This document shows, in pieces, positions 34,331-43,881 of a stretch of 64,000 nt of DNA. The DNA is from Serratia sp. UGAL515B_01. Its GTDB lineage: Bacteria; Pseudomonadota; Gammaproteobacteria; Enterobacterales; Enterobacteriaceae. The DNA lies in the NCBI RefSeq assembly GCF_033095805.1, contig NZ_CP109901.1, forward strand, positions 3,779,766 through 3,843,765. Reading direction: 5' to 3'. The position numbers and the translations under genes are program-made. The notes below the pieces were generated by a model. That model had not been told where the DNA came from and made no database searches. It worked only from the letters and a program-made list of their open reading frames with translations. The stretch's first letter is position 1. Every line of letters starts with the position of its first letter.

Positions 34331-35727
34331 TCTGGATCGTTGATGACGATAGCGCCATCCGTTGGGTACTTGAGCGCGCACTCGCTGGAGCGGGGGTGAA
34401 TTGTGTCAGTTTCGACAATGCTAATGCCGTATTGGCAGCGTTAGCCACGCAAACCCCTGACGTATTGCTGTCTGATATACGCATGCCAGGTATGGATGGT
34501 TTGGTACTTCTCAAGCAGATCAAACAGTGCCATCCGATGCTTCCGGTCATCATAATGACGGCACATTCCGATCTTGATGCTGCCGTTAGTGCCTATCAGC
34601 AGGGCGCCTTCGATTATCTGCCAAAACCATTTGATATTGATGAAGCTGTCGCGCTGGTAGAACGAGCCATCAGCCATTATCAGGAACAACAGCAACCCGC
34701 TCGTAGCCAACCCGCCAGCGATCCGGTTGCAGATATCATTGGCGAAGCGCCTGCAATGCAGGATGTGTTCCGTATTATTGGCCGTCTGTCCCGTTCATCC
34801 ATTAGCGTATTGATCAACGGCGAATCAGGTACAGGTAAAGAACTGGTCGCTCATGCGCTTCACCGCCACAGCCCTCGCGCCAAATCGCCGTTTATTGCGC
34901 TGAATATGGCCGCGATACCCAAAGATTTGATCGAATCCGAGCTCTTCGGCCATGAAAAAGGGGCATTCACAGGGGCTAATCAGATCCGCCAAGGCCGATT
35001 TGAACAAGCCGACGGCGGGACGCTGTTCCTGGATGAAATCGGTGATATGCCAATGGATGTGCAAACCCGTTTGCTACGCGTACTGGCAGATGGTCAGTTT
35101 TATCGCGTTGGGGGCTATGCACCGGTAAAAGTTGATGTACGTATTGTTGCCGCCACCCACCAAAATCTGGAATTGCGCGTGCAAGAAGGCAAATTTCGTG
35201 AGGATCTGTTTCACCGCCTGAACGTTATCCGCGTACATTTACCACCATTGCGTGAACGCCGTGAGGATATTCCACGTCTGGCACGTTACTTCTTGCAAAT
35301 GGCAGCAAAAGAGCTGGGGGTAGAGGCAAAGAATCTGCATCCAGAAACCGAAACTGCCCTCACCCGTTTACGCTGGCCAGGTAACGTGCGCCAGCTGGAA
35401 AACACCTGTCGCTGGTTAACCGTAATGGCTGCCGGGCAAGAATTGCTCATTCAGGATCTGCCAGGAGAGTTGTTTGAAACCAGCGTGCCTGAGGCTAGTC
35501 ACCAGACTCTGCATGACAGTTGGCCCACTTTGCTGGCACAGTGGGCCGACCATGCACTGCGTTCCGGTCATCAAAACCTGCTATCAGAAGCACAGCCGGA
35601 AATGGAACGCACCTTGCTCACAACAGCACTAAGGCATACCCAAGGACATAAGCAGGAAGCAGCTCGTTTACTAGGGTGGGGTAGAAACACCCTGACACGT
35701 AAGCTGAAAGAATTAGGGATGGAGTAA
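34315..35727 (+). CDS. glnG: Nitrogen response regulator NtrC
   Basis: Sigma-54 activator that turns on glnA and other nitrogen genes when phosphorylated. It has 470 residues (E. coli 469). The receiver domain has Asp54 in LLSDIRMPGMD. The AAA+ domain has Walker A GESGTGKE, the sigma-54 contact loop GAFTGA and the Walker B LFLDEIGDM. A Fis-type helix-turn-helix (EAARLLGWGRNTLTRKLKEL) ends the protein. It appears intact. If NtrB is truly lost, NtrC could only be phosphorylated by other donors such as acetyl phosphate. Confidence 0.97.
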   Translation: MQRGIVWIVDDDSAIRWVLERALAGAGVNCVSFDNANAVLAALATQTPDVLLSDIRMPGMDGLVLLKQIKQCHPMLPVIIMTAHSDLDAAVSAYQQGAFDYLPKPFDIDEAVALVERAISHYQEQQQPARSQPASDPVADIIGEAPAMQDVFRIIGRLSRSSISVLINGESGTGKELVAHALHRHSPRAKSPFIALNMAAIPKDLIESELFGHEKGAFTGANQIRQGRFEQADGGTLFLDEIGDMPMDVQTRLLRVLADGQFYRVGGYAPVKVDVRIVAATHQNLELRVQEGKFREDLFHRLNVIRVHLPPLRERREDIPRLARYFLQMAAKELGVEAKNLHPETETALTRLRWPGNVRQLENTCRWLTVMAAGQELLIQDLPGELFETSVPEASHQTLHDSWPTLLAQWADHALRSGHQNLLSEAQPEMERTLLTTALRHTQGHKQEAARLLGWGRNTLTRKLKELGME

Positions 35728-35843
35728 ATCCTTGCACGCCTGATGATTAAAAATACAATCAAGCGCACAAAAAATAGACAAATTGAGACTTTACAGGGCA
35801 TACGGCAGCAGTATGATCGTGTCGCGAACTCTGGAGGTCTAGT

Positions 35844-35966
35844 ATGTTGGATTCACTGATTGTATTTATTACCCAAGGTGCGGACGTCAGCTCAGCAATA
35901 AGTCATTCACCACAAGCTGCCTTTGCTGCAGTGTTGTGCGCTGCACTAATGAATTTATTCAGTTAA
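35844..35966 (+). CDS. yshB: Small protein YshB
   Basis: A 40-residue protein starting at an ATG with a good CTGGAGG site. Its second half, HSPQAAFAAVLCAALMNLFS, matches E. coli YshB (36 residues), which lies at the same place between glnG and hemN and is a small membrane protein reported to be linked to Salmonella virulence. One hydrophobic segment is visible. The stop codon forms the first bases of the terminator stem. Confidence 0.85.
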   Translation: MLDSLIVFITQGADVSSAISHSPQAAFAAVLCAALMNLFS

Positions 35967-35996
35967 AACAACGGTCGCTTACGCGACCGTTGTTTT
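35965..35996. terminator. Bidirectional terminator between yshB and hemN
   Basis: A perfect 14-bp stem, AAAACAACGGTCGC (35965-35978) with its complement at 35983-35996 and a TTAC loop. A-tract and T-tract at the base let it work in both directions, for yshB on the plus strand and hemN on the minus strand. Confidence 0.93.
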
Positions 35997-36001
35997 ATCA
36001 G

Positions 36002-37375
36002 TCAGATAACGCGAGAAAATTGCTGGGCACGTGCCTGCTTACGCAGGTAAATATCGAAACACATACAAATATTGCGGATCAGCAAACGTCCACGCGGCGT
36101 TACCCGGATCCCTTGTTCATCACGCACCACCAGCCCATCACGTTCAAAAGGCGCTAATAATTCCAGATCTTCTGAAAAATAATCAGCAAACACGATCCCA
36201 TGCTGTTGCTCAATAGATTGATAAATAATCTGAAAATTACAAATCAGCGTCTTTATTACGTCACGACGCAGGCTATCGTCTTCTGTCATCGCCAAACCTC
36301 GCCACAGGGCGTTACCCCGCTCTTCAACATTAGCGTAATACACTTTCAACTCTTTTTGGTTTTGCGCGTAACTGTCGCCAAGCATACTGATTGCAGAAAC
36401 CCCTAATCCCAGCAGATCGCTATCATCCTGCGTGGTGTAACCCTGGAAATTACGGTGCAACTTACCTTCACGCTGGGCAATGGCCAGTTCATCGTTTGGC
36501 CGGGCAAAGTGATCCATACCGATAAACTGGTAGCCCGACTCTGTCAGTGAAGCAATGGTTTGTTGAAGAATATCAAGCTTCTGCTGAGCACTCGGCAAAT
36601 CGGCATCTTTGATTTTGCGTTGAGCTGCAAATAACGTCGGCAGATGTGCGTAGTTGAACACACTCAGGCGGTCCGGGTTCAACTCGGCTACGCGTTGCAG
36701 CGTGAAAGCAAAACTCTCGGGAGTTTGCTTTGGCAGGCCGTAAATCAGGTCGATATTGGTAGAATTGAACCCCAAAGCTTTAGCACGTTCGATCAACGCA
36801 AAAATGAGGTCTTCATCCTGTTCGCGATTAACCAGACGTTGAACTTCCTTATTAAAATCCTGCACCCCCATACTGAGACGGTTGAAACCCTCAGCACGTA
36901 AGTGATCCAGCACATCCAGTTCGATTTCACGCGGGTCAACTTCGATCGACATCTCCGCTTCCGGCAGGACATCAAAATGCTGCCGCAGCATAGCCACTAA
37001 TCGGCGAATTTGTTGCTTATCAAGATAGGTTGGCGTGCCACCGCCCCAATGTATCTGGCTGACCTTACGGCCAGCAAATAACGGCGCACGAGCGGTGATC
37101 TCACGTTCCAACACATTCAAATATTCATCAGCCTTGTGTGTTTGGCGCGTCACCAGTTTATTGCAGCCGCAGAAGTAACAGAGCTTATGGCAGAAAGGGA
37201 TATGTACATACAGCGAAAGAGGACGTTCAGGGTAACGAGAAGCTGCATTTAAGAATGCAGTTTCATCGTAACTTTGGTTAAACTCCAATGCTGTAGGATA
37301 TGAGGTATAACGCGGCCCAGAATAGTTATACTTTTGGATCAGGGCCAAGTCCCAGACAATTGTCTGTTCCGGCAT
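36002..37375 (-). CDS. hemN: Oxygen-independent coproporphyrinogen III dehydrogenase HemN
   Basis: Radical-SAM enzyme that decarboxylates coproporphyrinogen III in anaerobic heme synthesis. It has 457 residues as in E. coli. The 4Fe-4S cluster ligands are Cys62, Cys66 and Cys69 in HIPFCHKLCYFCGC. GGGTPTYL, EVDPREI and LSMGVQDFNKEVQ are the expected SAM-binding and core strands. It is downstream of yihI and a small membrane-protein gene on the same strand. Confidence 0.97.
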   Translation of the reverse strand: MPEQTIVWDLALIQKYNYSGPRYTSYPTALEFNQSYDETAFLNAASRYPERPLSLYVHIPFCHKLCYFCGCNKLVTRQTHKADEYLNVLEREITARAPLFAGRKVSQIHWGGGTPTYLDKQQIRRLVAMLRQHFDVLPEAEMSIEVDPREIELDVLDHLRAEGFNRLSMGVQDFNKEVQRLVNREQDEDLIFALIERAKALGFNSTNIDLIYGLPKQTPESFAFTLQRVAELNPDRLSVFNYAHLPTLFAAQRKIKDADLPSAQQKLDILQQTIASLTESGYQFIGMDHFARPNDELAIAQREGKLHRNFQGYTTQDDSDLLGLGVSAISMLGDSYAQNQKELKVYYANVEERGNALWRGLAMTEDDSLRRDVIKTLICNFQIIYQSIEQQHGIVFADYFSEDLELLAPFERDGLVVRDEQGIRVTPRGRLLIRNICMCFDIYLRKQARAQQFSRVI

Positions 37376-37482
37376 GCTTGCGAACTCCTTACGGTCTACC
37401 CATTGTTTTATGCCCGACTACGTCCCCCTTTTTCAACTCTGCTCCCGGTAGATTGGTGTTTCTATTGTCACCTAGCTGCAAC

Positions 37483-37659
37483 TTAAAAACTGCCAGGTTT
37501 CTTTTTTCTAACAGGTCGGAGAATGGGCGAGTGTCTTCGCTGTATGACCGCAGATGCGGTGCGAATACGCGCTTTGCGTTTCGACAGTCGCCATAGTTTA
37601 CTGAATAACCACAGCAGATAACATGCCAATAGTAGGGCTATTATTACGATAAACCACAT
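37483..37659 (-). CDS. Small single-span membrane protein between yihI and hemN
   Basis: A 58-residue reading frame whose ATG lies 6 nt after the yihI stop, so it is probably coupled to yihI. One N-terminal membrane helix (MWFIVIIALLLACYLLWLF) is followed by a strongly basic tail (KLWRLSKRKARIRTA, then RRHSPILRPVRKKKPGSF). I know of no E. coli counterpart at this site. In some other gammaproteobacteria a DUF2489 protein with a similar N-terminal helix sits between yihI and hemN; this could be a shortened relative. No clear Shine-Dalgarno is seen beyond CGAG. Function unknown. Confidence 0.6.
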   Translation of the reverse strand: MWFIVIIALLLACYLLWLFSKLWRLSKRKARIRTASAVIQRRHSPILRPVRKKKPGSF

Positions 37660-37665
37660 AGCTCG

Positions 37666-38211
37666 TTAAAATGCGCCTTTTGGATCACCGCCTTTCAGCA
37701 GTCTCAGAATATCTTCCTGCTTTTCTACTTCTTCTTCATCATCCTCACCCAATTCAATACCCAATTGTTGCATCAAGGCATCGATACGATCCAAGGTTTG
37801 GTCAACATAACTTTGATCTTCTGCACTCAGAGTCGCTCCCAGATCGAGTTGATCAAGTAATGCATCCAAACGTTCATCGTTTTCCAGTTTGCTCAGTTCT
37901 TCTTCTGGGGTAAGACGCGGTTTTTTTTCTGCCTGTGGTTTCGGCTGTGGTTTAGTTTTTATCTTGGCTTCAACCACCAGCGCTACGGGCACTTTACTGC
38001 CAATACGTGGATCTTTTGGCTGCGCTGCAGCTTTATTTTTCTGGTTGTCAGAATCAACCTGGGTACGTGAACCAGATGCATGGCCACGACGTTTTTTAAG
38101 ACGCTTACGCTCGCGAGCTTCCTGATCGAGCTCGACACGGCTTTTCTTTTTACTTTTTTGCGTTCCCGCACTGCTGCGTGGGGCACGAGGTGATTTTGAT
38201 GGCTGGTTCAT
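37666..38211 (-). CDS. yihI: Der GTPase-activating protein YihI
   Basis: Activates the GTPase Der (EngA), which helps assemble the 50S ribosomal subunit. At 181 residues it is close to E. coli YihI (169). The first 80 residues are highly basic and Lys/Arg/Ser-rich (KKKSRVELDQEARERKRLKK), while the C-terminal 80 are acidic (EELSKLENDERLDALLDQL, GEDDEEEVEKQED), the charge layout of the family. The CsrC gene lies upstream on the same strand. Confidence 0.93.
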   Translation of the reverse strand: MNQPSKSPRAPRSSAGTQKSKKKSRVELDQEARERKRLKKRRGHASGSRTQVDSDNQKNKAAAQPKDPRIGSKVPVALVVEAKIKTKPQPKPQAEKKPRLTPEEELSKLENDERLDALLDQLDLGATLSAEDQSYVDQTLDRIDALMQQLGIELGEDDEEEVEKQEDILRLLKGGDPKGAF

Positions 38212-38296
38212 GGTATGCGCTCTTGCTCTTAGGTGTGTAGAGTCAGTATAGAATTGCTATACGATTGCGGCGGAATCTAGCAGAAAGCAGACAAAG

Positions 38297-38690
38297 AAAA
38301 AAGGCAGCAGGTTAAACCTGCTGCCTATTTCGCACCTTCAAATGAAGGATATTCCAAATTCGCACTCCGTGCGTACACTCAACATCCCGGTTTTTCCATC
38401 TGCAGTAACTGTGTTCCCTGAGACTACATCCTTCATCCTTAAGGAGAATTCATCCGTGGTGCAATCCATAAGCTTCCACTCTTCTTGAGTGCGCATCCCG
38501 CGTGCATCCTAATTGCAATTACTCGACCATCCGTAGGCTATCTGTAGGCTATCTGTACACTCCGGTACAACATAGCTTCAGTTCCATCTGACATCATCCT
38601 GGTACTCATTACACACCCTGTGCATTATTCCCTGAGATTTGTCACCCTTCCTGGATGTTCCTTTTTCCTTCGCTCCTGCGTTGGAACCTA
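38297..38690 (-). ncRNA. csrC: CsrC-type sRNA that sequesters CsrA
   Basis: Between yihI and engB, the E. coli csrC position, the minus strand carries about 20 GGA motifs within 390 nt, many as AGGA, AGGGA or CGGATG and several in apparent hairpin loops. This is the mark of RNAs that bind many CsrA dimers. It ends in a strong terminator, an 11-bp stem (AGGCAGCAGGT and its complement, 38302-38326) followed by T6. The 5' end near 38690 is inferred from a possible promoter (TTGAGC, 16 nt, TAAAGT) and a terminal GTTCC/GGAAC pairing. An 11-bp tandem repeat lies inside at 38533-38554. Confidence 0.87.
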
Positions 38691-38972
38691 CTTTACGCTT
38701 TTATGCGTCGCGCTCAAGGTAGTAACAACTAGATTACAACAATATATTTCTCTTATAATATATAAGACATTGTTTTTCAACAAAAAAACAAAAAAAAGCC
38801 TATAACAAAGCGATATTACCCCCCTTTTGAATGGCAAATGTCTCACATTGGATGTGTCACTTTGCCTCAAATTATTCACAGCGAAATTCTTGAAAACGAG
38901 AAACACACCCTTTTTCGGCTGATGCAGTTATAATCGCCAACCAGATAGCCATCCTCACGGAGACGAAAAATT

Positions 38973-39623
38973 TTGACCATCAAGAATTATAACTATCATG
39001 TGACTCACTTCGTCACCAGTGCACCCGATATTCGCCATCTTCCGGGGGATGAAGGTATTGAAGTTGCATTTGCCGGTCGCTCCAACGCCGGTAAGTCTAG
39101 TGCACTAAATACCCTGACTAATCAGAAAAGCCTGGCTCGTACCAGTAAAACACCAGGTAGAACTCAACTGATCAATCTGTTTGAAGTGGAAGAAGGTATT
39201 CGTTTGGTCGACCTGCCAGGTTATGGCTACGCGGAAGTACCAGAAGAAATGAAACGCAAATGGCAACGGGCACTGGGTGAATACTTGCAGATGCGTAACT
39301 GCCTGAAAGGCCTGGTGGTGCTAATGGATATCCGTCACCCTCTTAAAGATCTGGATCAACAGATGATTCAATGGGCTGTAGATGTCGGTACACCCGTGCT
39401 GGTCCTGCTGACCAAAGCCGATAAGCTCGCCTCTGGTGCACGCAAGGCGCAATTGAATATGGTACGTGAAGCTGTATTACCGTTTATGGGCGACATCCAA
39501 GTAGAAGCTTTCTCTTCACCAAAGAAAATCGGAATCGACAAACTTAGCCAGAAGTTGAATACCTGGTTCAGCGAAATTCCGCCAGAAGTGTTGCCTGAAA
39601 GCGATTTAGGCCGCGAGATATAA
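38973..39623 (+). CDS. engB: Ribosome biogenesis GTPase EngB (YihA/YsxC)
   Basis: Essential GTPase needed for assembly of the large ribosomal subunit. The start is TTG at 38973, as in E. coli, giving 216 residues. G1 GRSNAGKSS is at 35-43, G2 TPGRTQ, G3 DLPGYGYA and G4 TKAD. It is transcribed toward spf and polA and ends in its own terminator. Confidence 0.95.
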   Translation: MTIKNYNYHVTHFVTSAPDIRHLPGDEGIEVAFAGRSNAGKSSALNTLTNQKSLARTSKTPGRTQLINLFEVEEGIRLVDLPGYGYAEVPEEMKRKWQRALGEYLQMRNCLKGLVVLMDIRHPLKDLDQQMIQWAVDVGTPVLVLLTKADKLASGARKAQLNMVREAVLPFMGDIQVEAFSSPKKIGIDKLSQKLNTWFSEIPPEVLPESDLGREI

Positions 39624-39638
39624 CCGATCTCACCAAAG

Positions 39639-39664
39639 AACCGATGCAGATACATCGGTTTTTT
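39639..39664 (+). terminator. engB terminator
   Basis: Stem AACCGATG (39639-39646) pairs with CATCGGTT (39653-39660) and runs into six T. It lies 16 bp after the engB stop. Confidence 0.88.
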
Positions 39665-39803
39665 ATGCCAGTTTTCTGCCCCATTCTGCCATTTTTGTTA
39701 TTTAATTACATTTTTGATTGAAATAATAAAGTAAAGCCGTCAAAAGCAGTCTCATCATGCAACTTAAGCGATAAAATGCAGTGATTTCTCATTTATTAAC
39801 AAT

Positions 39804-39911
39804 AAAAAACGCCCCAATCAAAAACTGATTGGGGCGGCTAAATATTCAGCTAAATCCGATTACGTGAAGTAAAAGGTCTGAAAAATAGAACATCTTACCT
39901 CTGTACCCTAC
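39804..39911 (-). ncRNA. spf: Spot 42 regulatory RNA
   Basis: The minus strand from 39911 begins GTAGGGTACAGAGGTAAGAT and continues nearly identically to E. coli Spot 42, including TTTTACTTCACGTAATCGG. It ends in a GCCCCAATCA hairpin and T6. The length of about 108 nt matches (E. coli 109). Spot 42 is an Hfq-dependent RNA, repressed by cAMP-CRP, that silences genes for secondary carbon use such as galK. It lies between polA and engB as in E. coli. Confidence 0.97.
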
Positions 39912-40086
39912 ACCTCTAACTCTACATTATTTTTTCATGCTGAAAAAGATTTTTTTGTAGTTTATTTACATAAAAAAGCGTTGATAACGACGATTTTGGC
40001 GACATATTGTAGCTCAATTACCAAAAATGCTTAGGTTATCACCAGTTAAAGAGAACGCCTCGCACTGGCAAAATATCTCTAGCCTA

Positions 40087-42882
40087 TCAGTGGGCCTCAT
40101 CCCAATTTTTACCAATGCCAATATCCACTTTCAGTGGTACCGCCAACGTCATACAGCCTTCCATCAATTCGTGAATACGCTGGCAGGCAGTTTCAATCGC
40201 AGACTCATGAACTTCAAATACCAGTTCATCGTGCACCTGCATAATCATACGCACGAGCGGCTTATCCTGACCTTGCAGCCAGGCATCCACCTCAATCATC
40301 GCGCGCTTGATGATATCTGCAGCAGTCCCTTGCATTGGGGCGTTAATCGCTGCGCGCTCCGCCGCCTTACGACGCATACCGTTGCTGGAACGAACATCCG
40401 GCAGATAGAGCCTGCGTCCATCCAGTGTACTGACATACCCCTGCTCCGCAGCCTGTTGCCGAGTGCGTTCCATATATTCCAACACACCAGGATAACGCTC
40501 GAAGTAAAGATCCATATAACGTTGGGCTTCGCCACGTGGGATCCCCAGTTGCCGTGCCAGACCAAATGCACTCATCCCGTAGATCAGGCCGAAGTTAATC
40601 GCTTTGGCACTACGACGCTGTTCGTTAGTCACCTTATCCAGTGCCATACTAAACACTTCTGCTGCCGTTGCACGGTGAATATCTTTACCGTCGGCAAAAG
40701 CCTTCAACAGCCCTTCATCCTGTGACAAATGTGCCATGATCCGCAGTTCAATCTGTGAATAGTCAGCAGCAACGATACGATAACCTTCCGGTGCGATAAA
40801 CGCCTGGCGGATACGGCGCCCCTCATCGTTACGTACAGGAATGTTCTGCAGATTGGGATCGCTGGAAGAAAGGCGCCCCGTAGCCGTTACAGCCTGATGA
40901 TAGGACGTATGTACACGCCCACTGACCGGGTTGATCATCAGCGGTAGCTTGTCAGTGTAGGTCGTCTTCAGTTTCGCTAAGCCACGGTATTCCAAAATCA
41001 CTTTTGGCAACGGGTAATCCAAAGCCAATTCGGCCAATACCTCTTCATTCGTGGATGGAGCCCCACCCGGCGTTTTTTTCAGTACCGGTAACTTTTGTTT
41101 CTCATACAGAATAGCCTGCAACTGCTTGGTTGAAGCTAGATTAAACGGTTCTTCAGCCAAGTCATGAGCCTGAACTTCAAGCTCTGTCAGGCGTTTGGTC
41201 AACTCTTGAGAGTGTGCAGAAAGAATGTTGGGATCAATCAAAACGCCGGTACGTTCGATATGAGAGAGCACAGGTAATAGTGGCATTTCAATTTCATTGA
41301 ATACCGTCAGCAACCCTTTGTTCTCTTTCAGCTGTGGCCACATCGCCAGATGCAATTGCAGCGTAACATCAGCATCTTCTGCAGCATAAGGCGCAGCCTG
41401 TTCAAGTGAGATCTGGTTGAATGTGAGCTGGTTCTTGCCCTTACCCGCGATCTCTTCAAAGGTAATCGTCTTATGACCCAGGTAGCGCTCGGCCAAACTA
41501 TCCATATCGTGACGACCACCGACGCTGTCGAGAACATAGGACTCAAGCATAGTGTCATAGGCAATACCACGCAGATCGATGCCATAACGTGCCAACAGGC
41601 TCTTGTCGAACTTCAGGTTTTGCCCAACTTTCAGCGCTTTCTCATCTTCCAACAACGGTTTCAACGTTGCCAACACCTGGGCACAATCCAACTGTGTTGG
41701 CGCATCCAGGTAATCATGAGCAACCGGCAGATAGGCCGCTACCCCAGGCGCTATAGCAAAGGACAACCCAACCAGATTAGCTGTCAACGTATCGAGACCA
41801 TCAGTTTCGGTATCAAAGGCAAAAACCTCGGCTTTTTTCAAGCGTTGTATCCAATCGGCAAATGTTCCCTCATCCAGGATCGTGACGTACTTCTCTTGTG
41901 ATAAGGTCGCTTCAACAGCAGCTTTAGGAACATCATTGAATGCAGCTGATTTTGTTGCAGCAGTCGCTTTGCGACCAGCCCCTTTGCTTTCAAGCCAGGT
42001 ACCTGCTTCAACATCTGCTATCCAACGTTTGAATTCGTATCGCTTGAATAACGCCTGCAATTGGTCGACATCGGGTTCGCTAACCGCCAATTCGTTGCAG
42101 CTCATGTTCAACTCAACATCGGTCTTAATCGTCGCCAGTCTATAAGAGAGGTAAGCCACCTCTTTATTCTGTTCCAACTTGGCGGCCATGTTTTTAGCAC
42201 CACGAAAACTCAACGTAGCGATGCTCTCCAGGTTGGCATAAAGTTGATCCAAACCGCCAAGCCCTTGAAGAAGCGCCTGAGCCGTTTTCTCCCCCACACC
42301 CGGTACGCCAGGAATGTTATCCGATGAGTCCCCCATCAGCGCCAGAAAATCGATGATCAGTTCTGGTGGAATACCATATTTGTCGCAAACTTCTTGCGGA
42401 CCAAGAATGGTATTGTTCATTGTATTGATCAGAGTGATGTTTGATGTGACCAACTGGGCCATATCTTTGTCACCTGTGCTGATCAATACCGCGTGACCCG
42501 CTCTCTCTGCTTCTTGTGCCAAAGTACCGATCACATCATCCGCTTCCACCCCTGGTGTCACCAGTAACGGGAGCCCCATGGCTTTTACCATTTGATGTAG
42601 GGGTTCGATTTGCGCGCGTAAATCGTCAGGCATGGGGGGACGATGTGACTTATATTCAGCGAACAGCTCATCACGGAAGGTTTTTCCTTTGGCATCAAAC
42701 ACCACCGCAACATGGCTAGGGTTGTACTGCAGCAATAGGCTGCGCAACATGTTCAGCACACCATACATCGCACCAGTCGGTTCACCGGAAGAGTTGGTCA
42801 GCGGTGGGAAAGCATGATAAGCACGGTAAAGGTAAGAGGAACCATCCACCAGGATTAATGGGTTTTCTGCAATCTGGGCCAT
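40087..42882 (-). CDS. polA: DNA polymerase I
   Basis: Repair and Okazaki-fragment polymerase. The ATG at 42882 gives 931 residues (E. coli 928); the open frame continues 51 codons further upstream but that leader is not polymerase-like and is rejected. Domains in order: 5'-3' exonuclease (about 1-300, MGDSSDNIPGVPGVGEKTA); 3'-5' proofreading exonuclease (about 325-520, FAFDTETDGLD); and polymerase (motif A AADYSQIELR, motif B RRSAKAINFGLIYGM, motif C MQVHDELVFE). All catalytic acids seen are in place. Confidence 0.97.
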   Translation of the reverse strand: MAQIAENPLILVDGSSYLYRAYHAFPPLTNSSGEPTGAMYGVLNMLRSLLLQYNPSHVAVVFDAKGKTFRDELFAEYKSHRPPMPDDLRAQIEPLHQMVKAMGLPLLVTPGVEADDVIGTLAQEAERAGHAVLISTGDKDMAQLVTSNITLINTMNNTILGPQEVCDKYGIPPELIIDFLALMGDSSDNIPGVPGVGEKTAQALLQGLGGLDQLYANLESIATLSFRGAKNMAAKLEQNKEVAYLSYRLATIKTDVELNMSCNELAVSEPDVDQLQALFKRYEFKRWIADVEAGTWLESKGAGRKATAATKSAAFNDVPKAAVEATLSQEKYVTILDEGTFADWIQRLKKAEVFAFDTETDGLDTLTANLVGLSFAIAPGVAAYLPVAHDYLDAPTQLDCAQVLATLKPLLEDEKALKVGQNLKFDKSLLARYGIDLRGIAYDTMLESYVLDSVGGRHDMDSLAERYLGHKTITFEEIAGKGKNQLTFNQISLEQAAPYAAEDADVTLQLHLAMWPQLKENKGLLTVFNEIEMPLLPVLSHIERTGVLIDPNILSAHSQELTKRLTELEVQAHDLAEEPFNLASTKQLQAILYEKQKLPVLKKTPGGAPSTNEEVLAELALDYPLPKVILEYRGLAKLKTTYTDKLPLMINPVSGRVHTSYHQAVTATGRLSSSDPNLQNIPVRNDEGRRIRQAFIAPEGYRIVAADYSQIELRIMAHLSQDEGLLKAFADGKDIHRATAAEVFSMALDKVTNEQRRSAKAINFGLIYGMSAFGLARQLGIPRGEAQRYMDLYFERYPGVLEYMERTRQQAAEQGYVSTLDGRRLYLPDVRSSNGMRRKAAERAAINAPMQGTAADIIKRAMIEVDAWLQGQDKPLVRMIMQVHDELVFEVHESAIETACQRIHELMEGCMTLAVPLKVDIGIGKNWDEAH

Positions 42883-43476
42883 AACGTTTCTTTTTCGTGA
42901 AAATGACTGAGGTAAGCATGCCATAGCTAGCCGCTGGTGACGAACTCTAGTGAACGATAAAAGGTAAATAGATGGAATTTTGAGGCGTGATCCGCAAGAT
43001 CTTTGCTGTGGATAACTTTGTGCATAAATTAGCATTAAAATTATAACAATAACCCATTTGCTATAACCATTATTAAAATATTCATTTAAATCATGGTATT
43101 GAATTAAGTTTTCCGTGTTTTTTAATTTTATCGTCTTTAGTCCAATTTGTGGATATAAGTTGAATCAGATTTTATCCGCGTTAACAATCATTTTCGGCTT
43201 TGTGTAGGATTCAAAACTCTAGACGCCAACGTCGCAAGAGAGTATTTATTTCAGGCTAAAACGCTTACTTTTAAATACATTATCTTTTACGAAATGCGTA
43301 CCAACCTATGTGAGAATATCTAAATCTACGACAAGTACTTAACCCATATCAAAATTATTATTCCCTGTTATTTGCACATTTATACTCTCCTAGCTATTAC
43401 CATGACAATACCGTTACCCATCCAGATTCACTTCGTTACCTGTAACCTTACTCTAGAAAATTCACGTTATTTCCTA
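42883..43476. other. AT-rich region upstream of polA
   Basis: About 590 bp without a supported gene, notably AT-rich from 43030 on. It holds the polA promoter region and ends at a repeat element. E. coli has yihF and yihG between dsbA and polA; neither is present. Confidence 0.55.
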
Positions 43477-43718
43477 GACTGTGTCCCTTAATTGCACGCG
43501 ATCGTCGCTGGCGGTAATTTGCGCGCAGAGCAAGACGTGAACCGCAAGGTTAGGTGGGCCAAATAAGCGGCGAACAAAGCAGCCAATGGCCCCACGTCCC
43601 AGAATCCTGTTATCTGTATTGTCGGGCTTGAACAAAAGGCCACTCCGCCCTTCACCCTCCGCTTGATAACGGGCTTTTAGGTCTGCGACTGCACCACCGG
43701 CAATTGAGGGACGCTGCC
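43477..43718 (-). repeat. GTGTCCCT inverted-repeat element (MITE-like), copy B
   Basis: A 242-bp element with terminal inverted repeats: left GACTGTGTCCCTTAATTGC against the complement of the right end, 15 of 19 bases alike. CTAG occurs at or next to both ends. The reverse complement aligns with the element at 22339-22497 and carries an extra internal segment of about 80 bp, part of which recurs at 7294-7390. It contains a reading frame that is open throughout, but no transposase motif. Confidence 0.78.
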
Positions 43719-43845
43719 TAGTTTTCCAACACACTAACTTCGGTATAGAAAGAGTCCATTTTACGGCATCAACTCCAGCTTTGACTTAATACATTAAGCC
43801 AGAAAAAGACCGTACTTTTGAACGCGCTCAAATGCAGATTATAGT

Positions 43846-43868
43846 GAAAAAACGCCGGTTACCCGGCG
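43846..43868 (-). terminator. dsbA operon terminator
   Basis: On the minus strand, CGCCGG and CCGGCG (43853-43868) pair around a 4-nt loop and are followed by six T. It lies 13 bp after the dsbA stop. Confidence 0.9.
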
Positions 43869-43881
43869 CTTTTGCTTCAGA

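Noticed and set aside
42883..43035. 51-codon N-terminal extension of polA
   Set aside because: Not similar to DNA polymerase I, which begins at the MAQIAENPLILVDGSSYLYR start in all relatives I know.
43477..43734. An 86-residue frame and its 80-residue relative at 22317 as real genes
   Set aside because: They run through the terminal inverted repeats of the mobile-like elements, lack ribosome binding sites, and differ by large deletions. Treated as part of the repeat.
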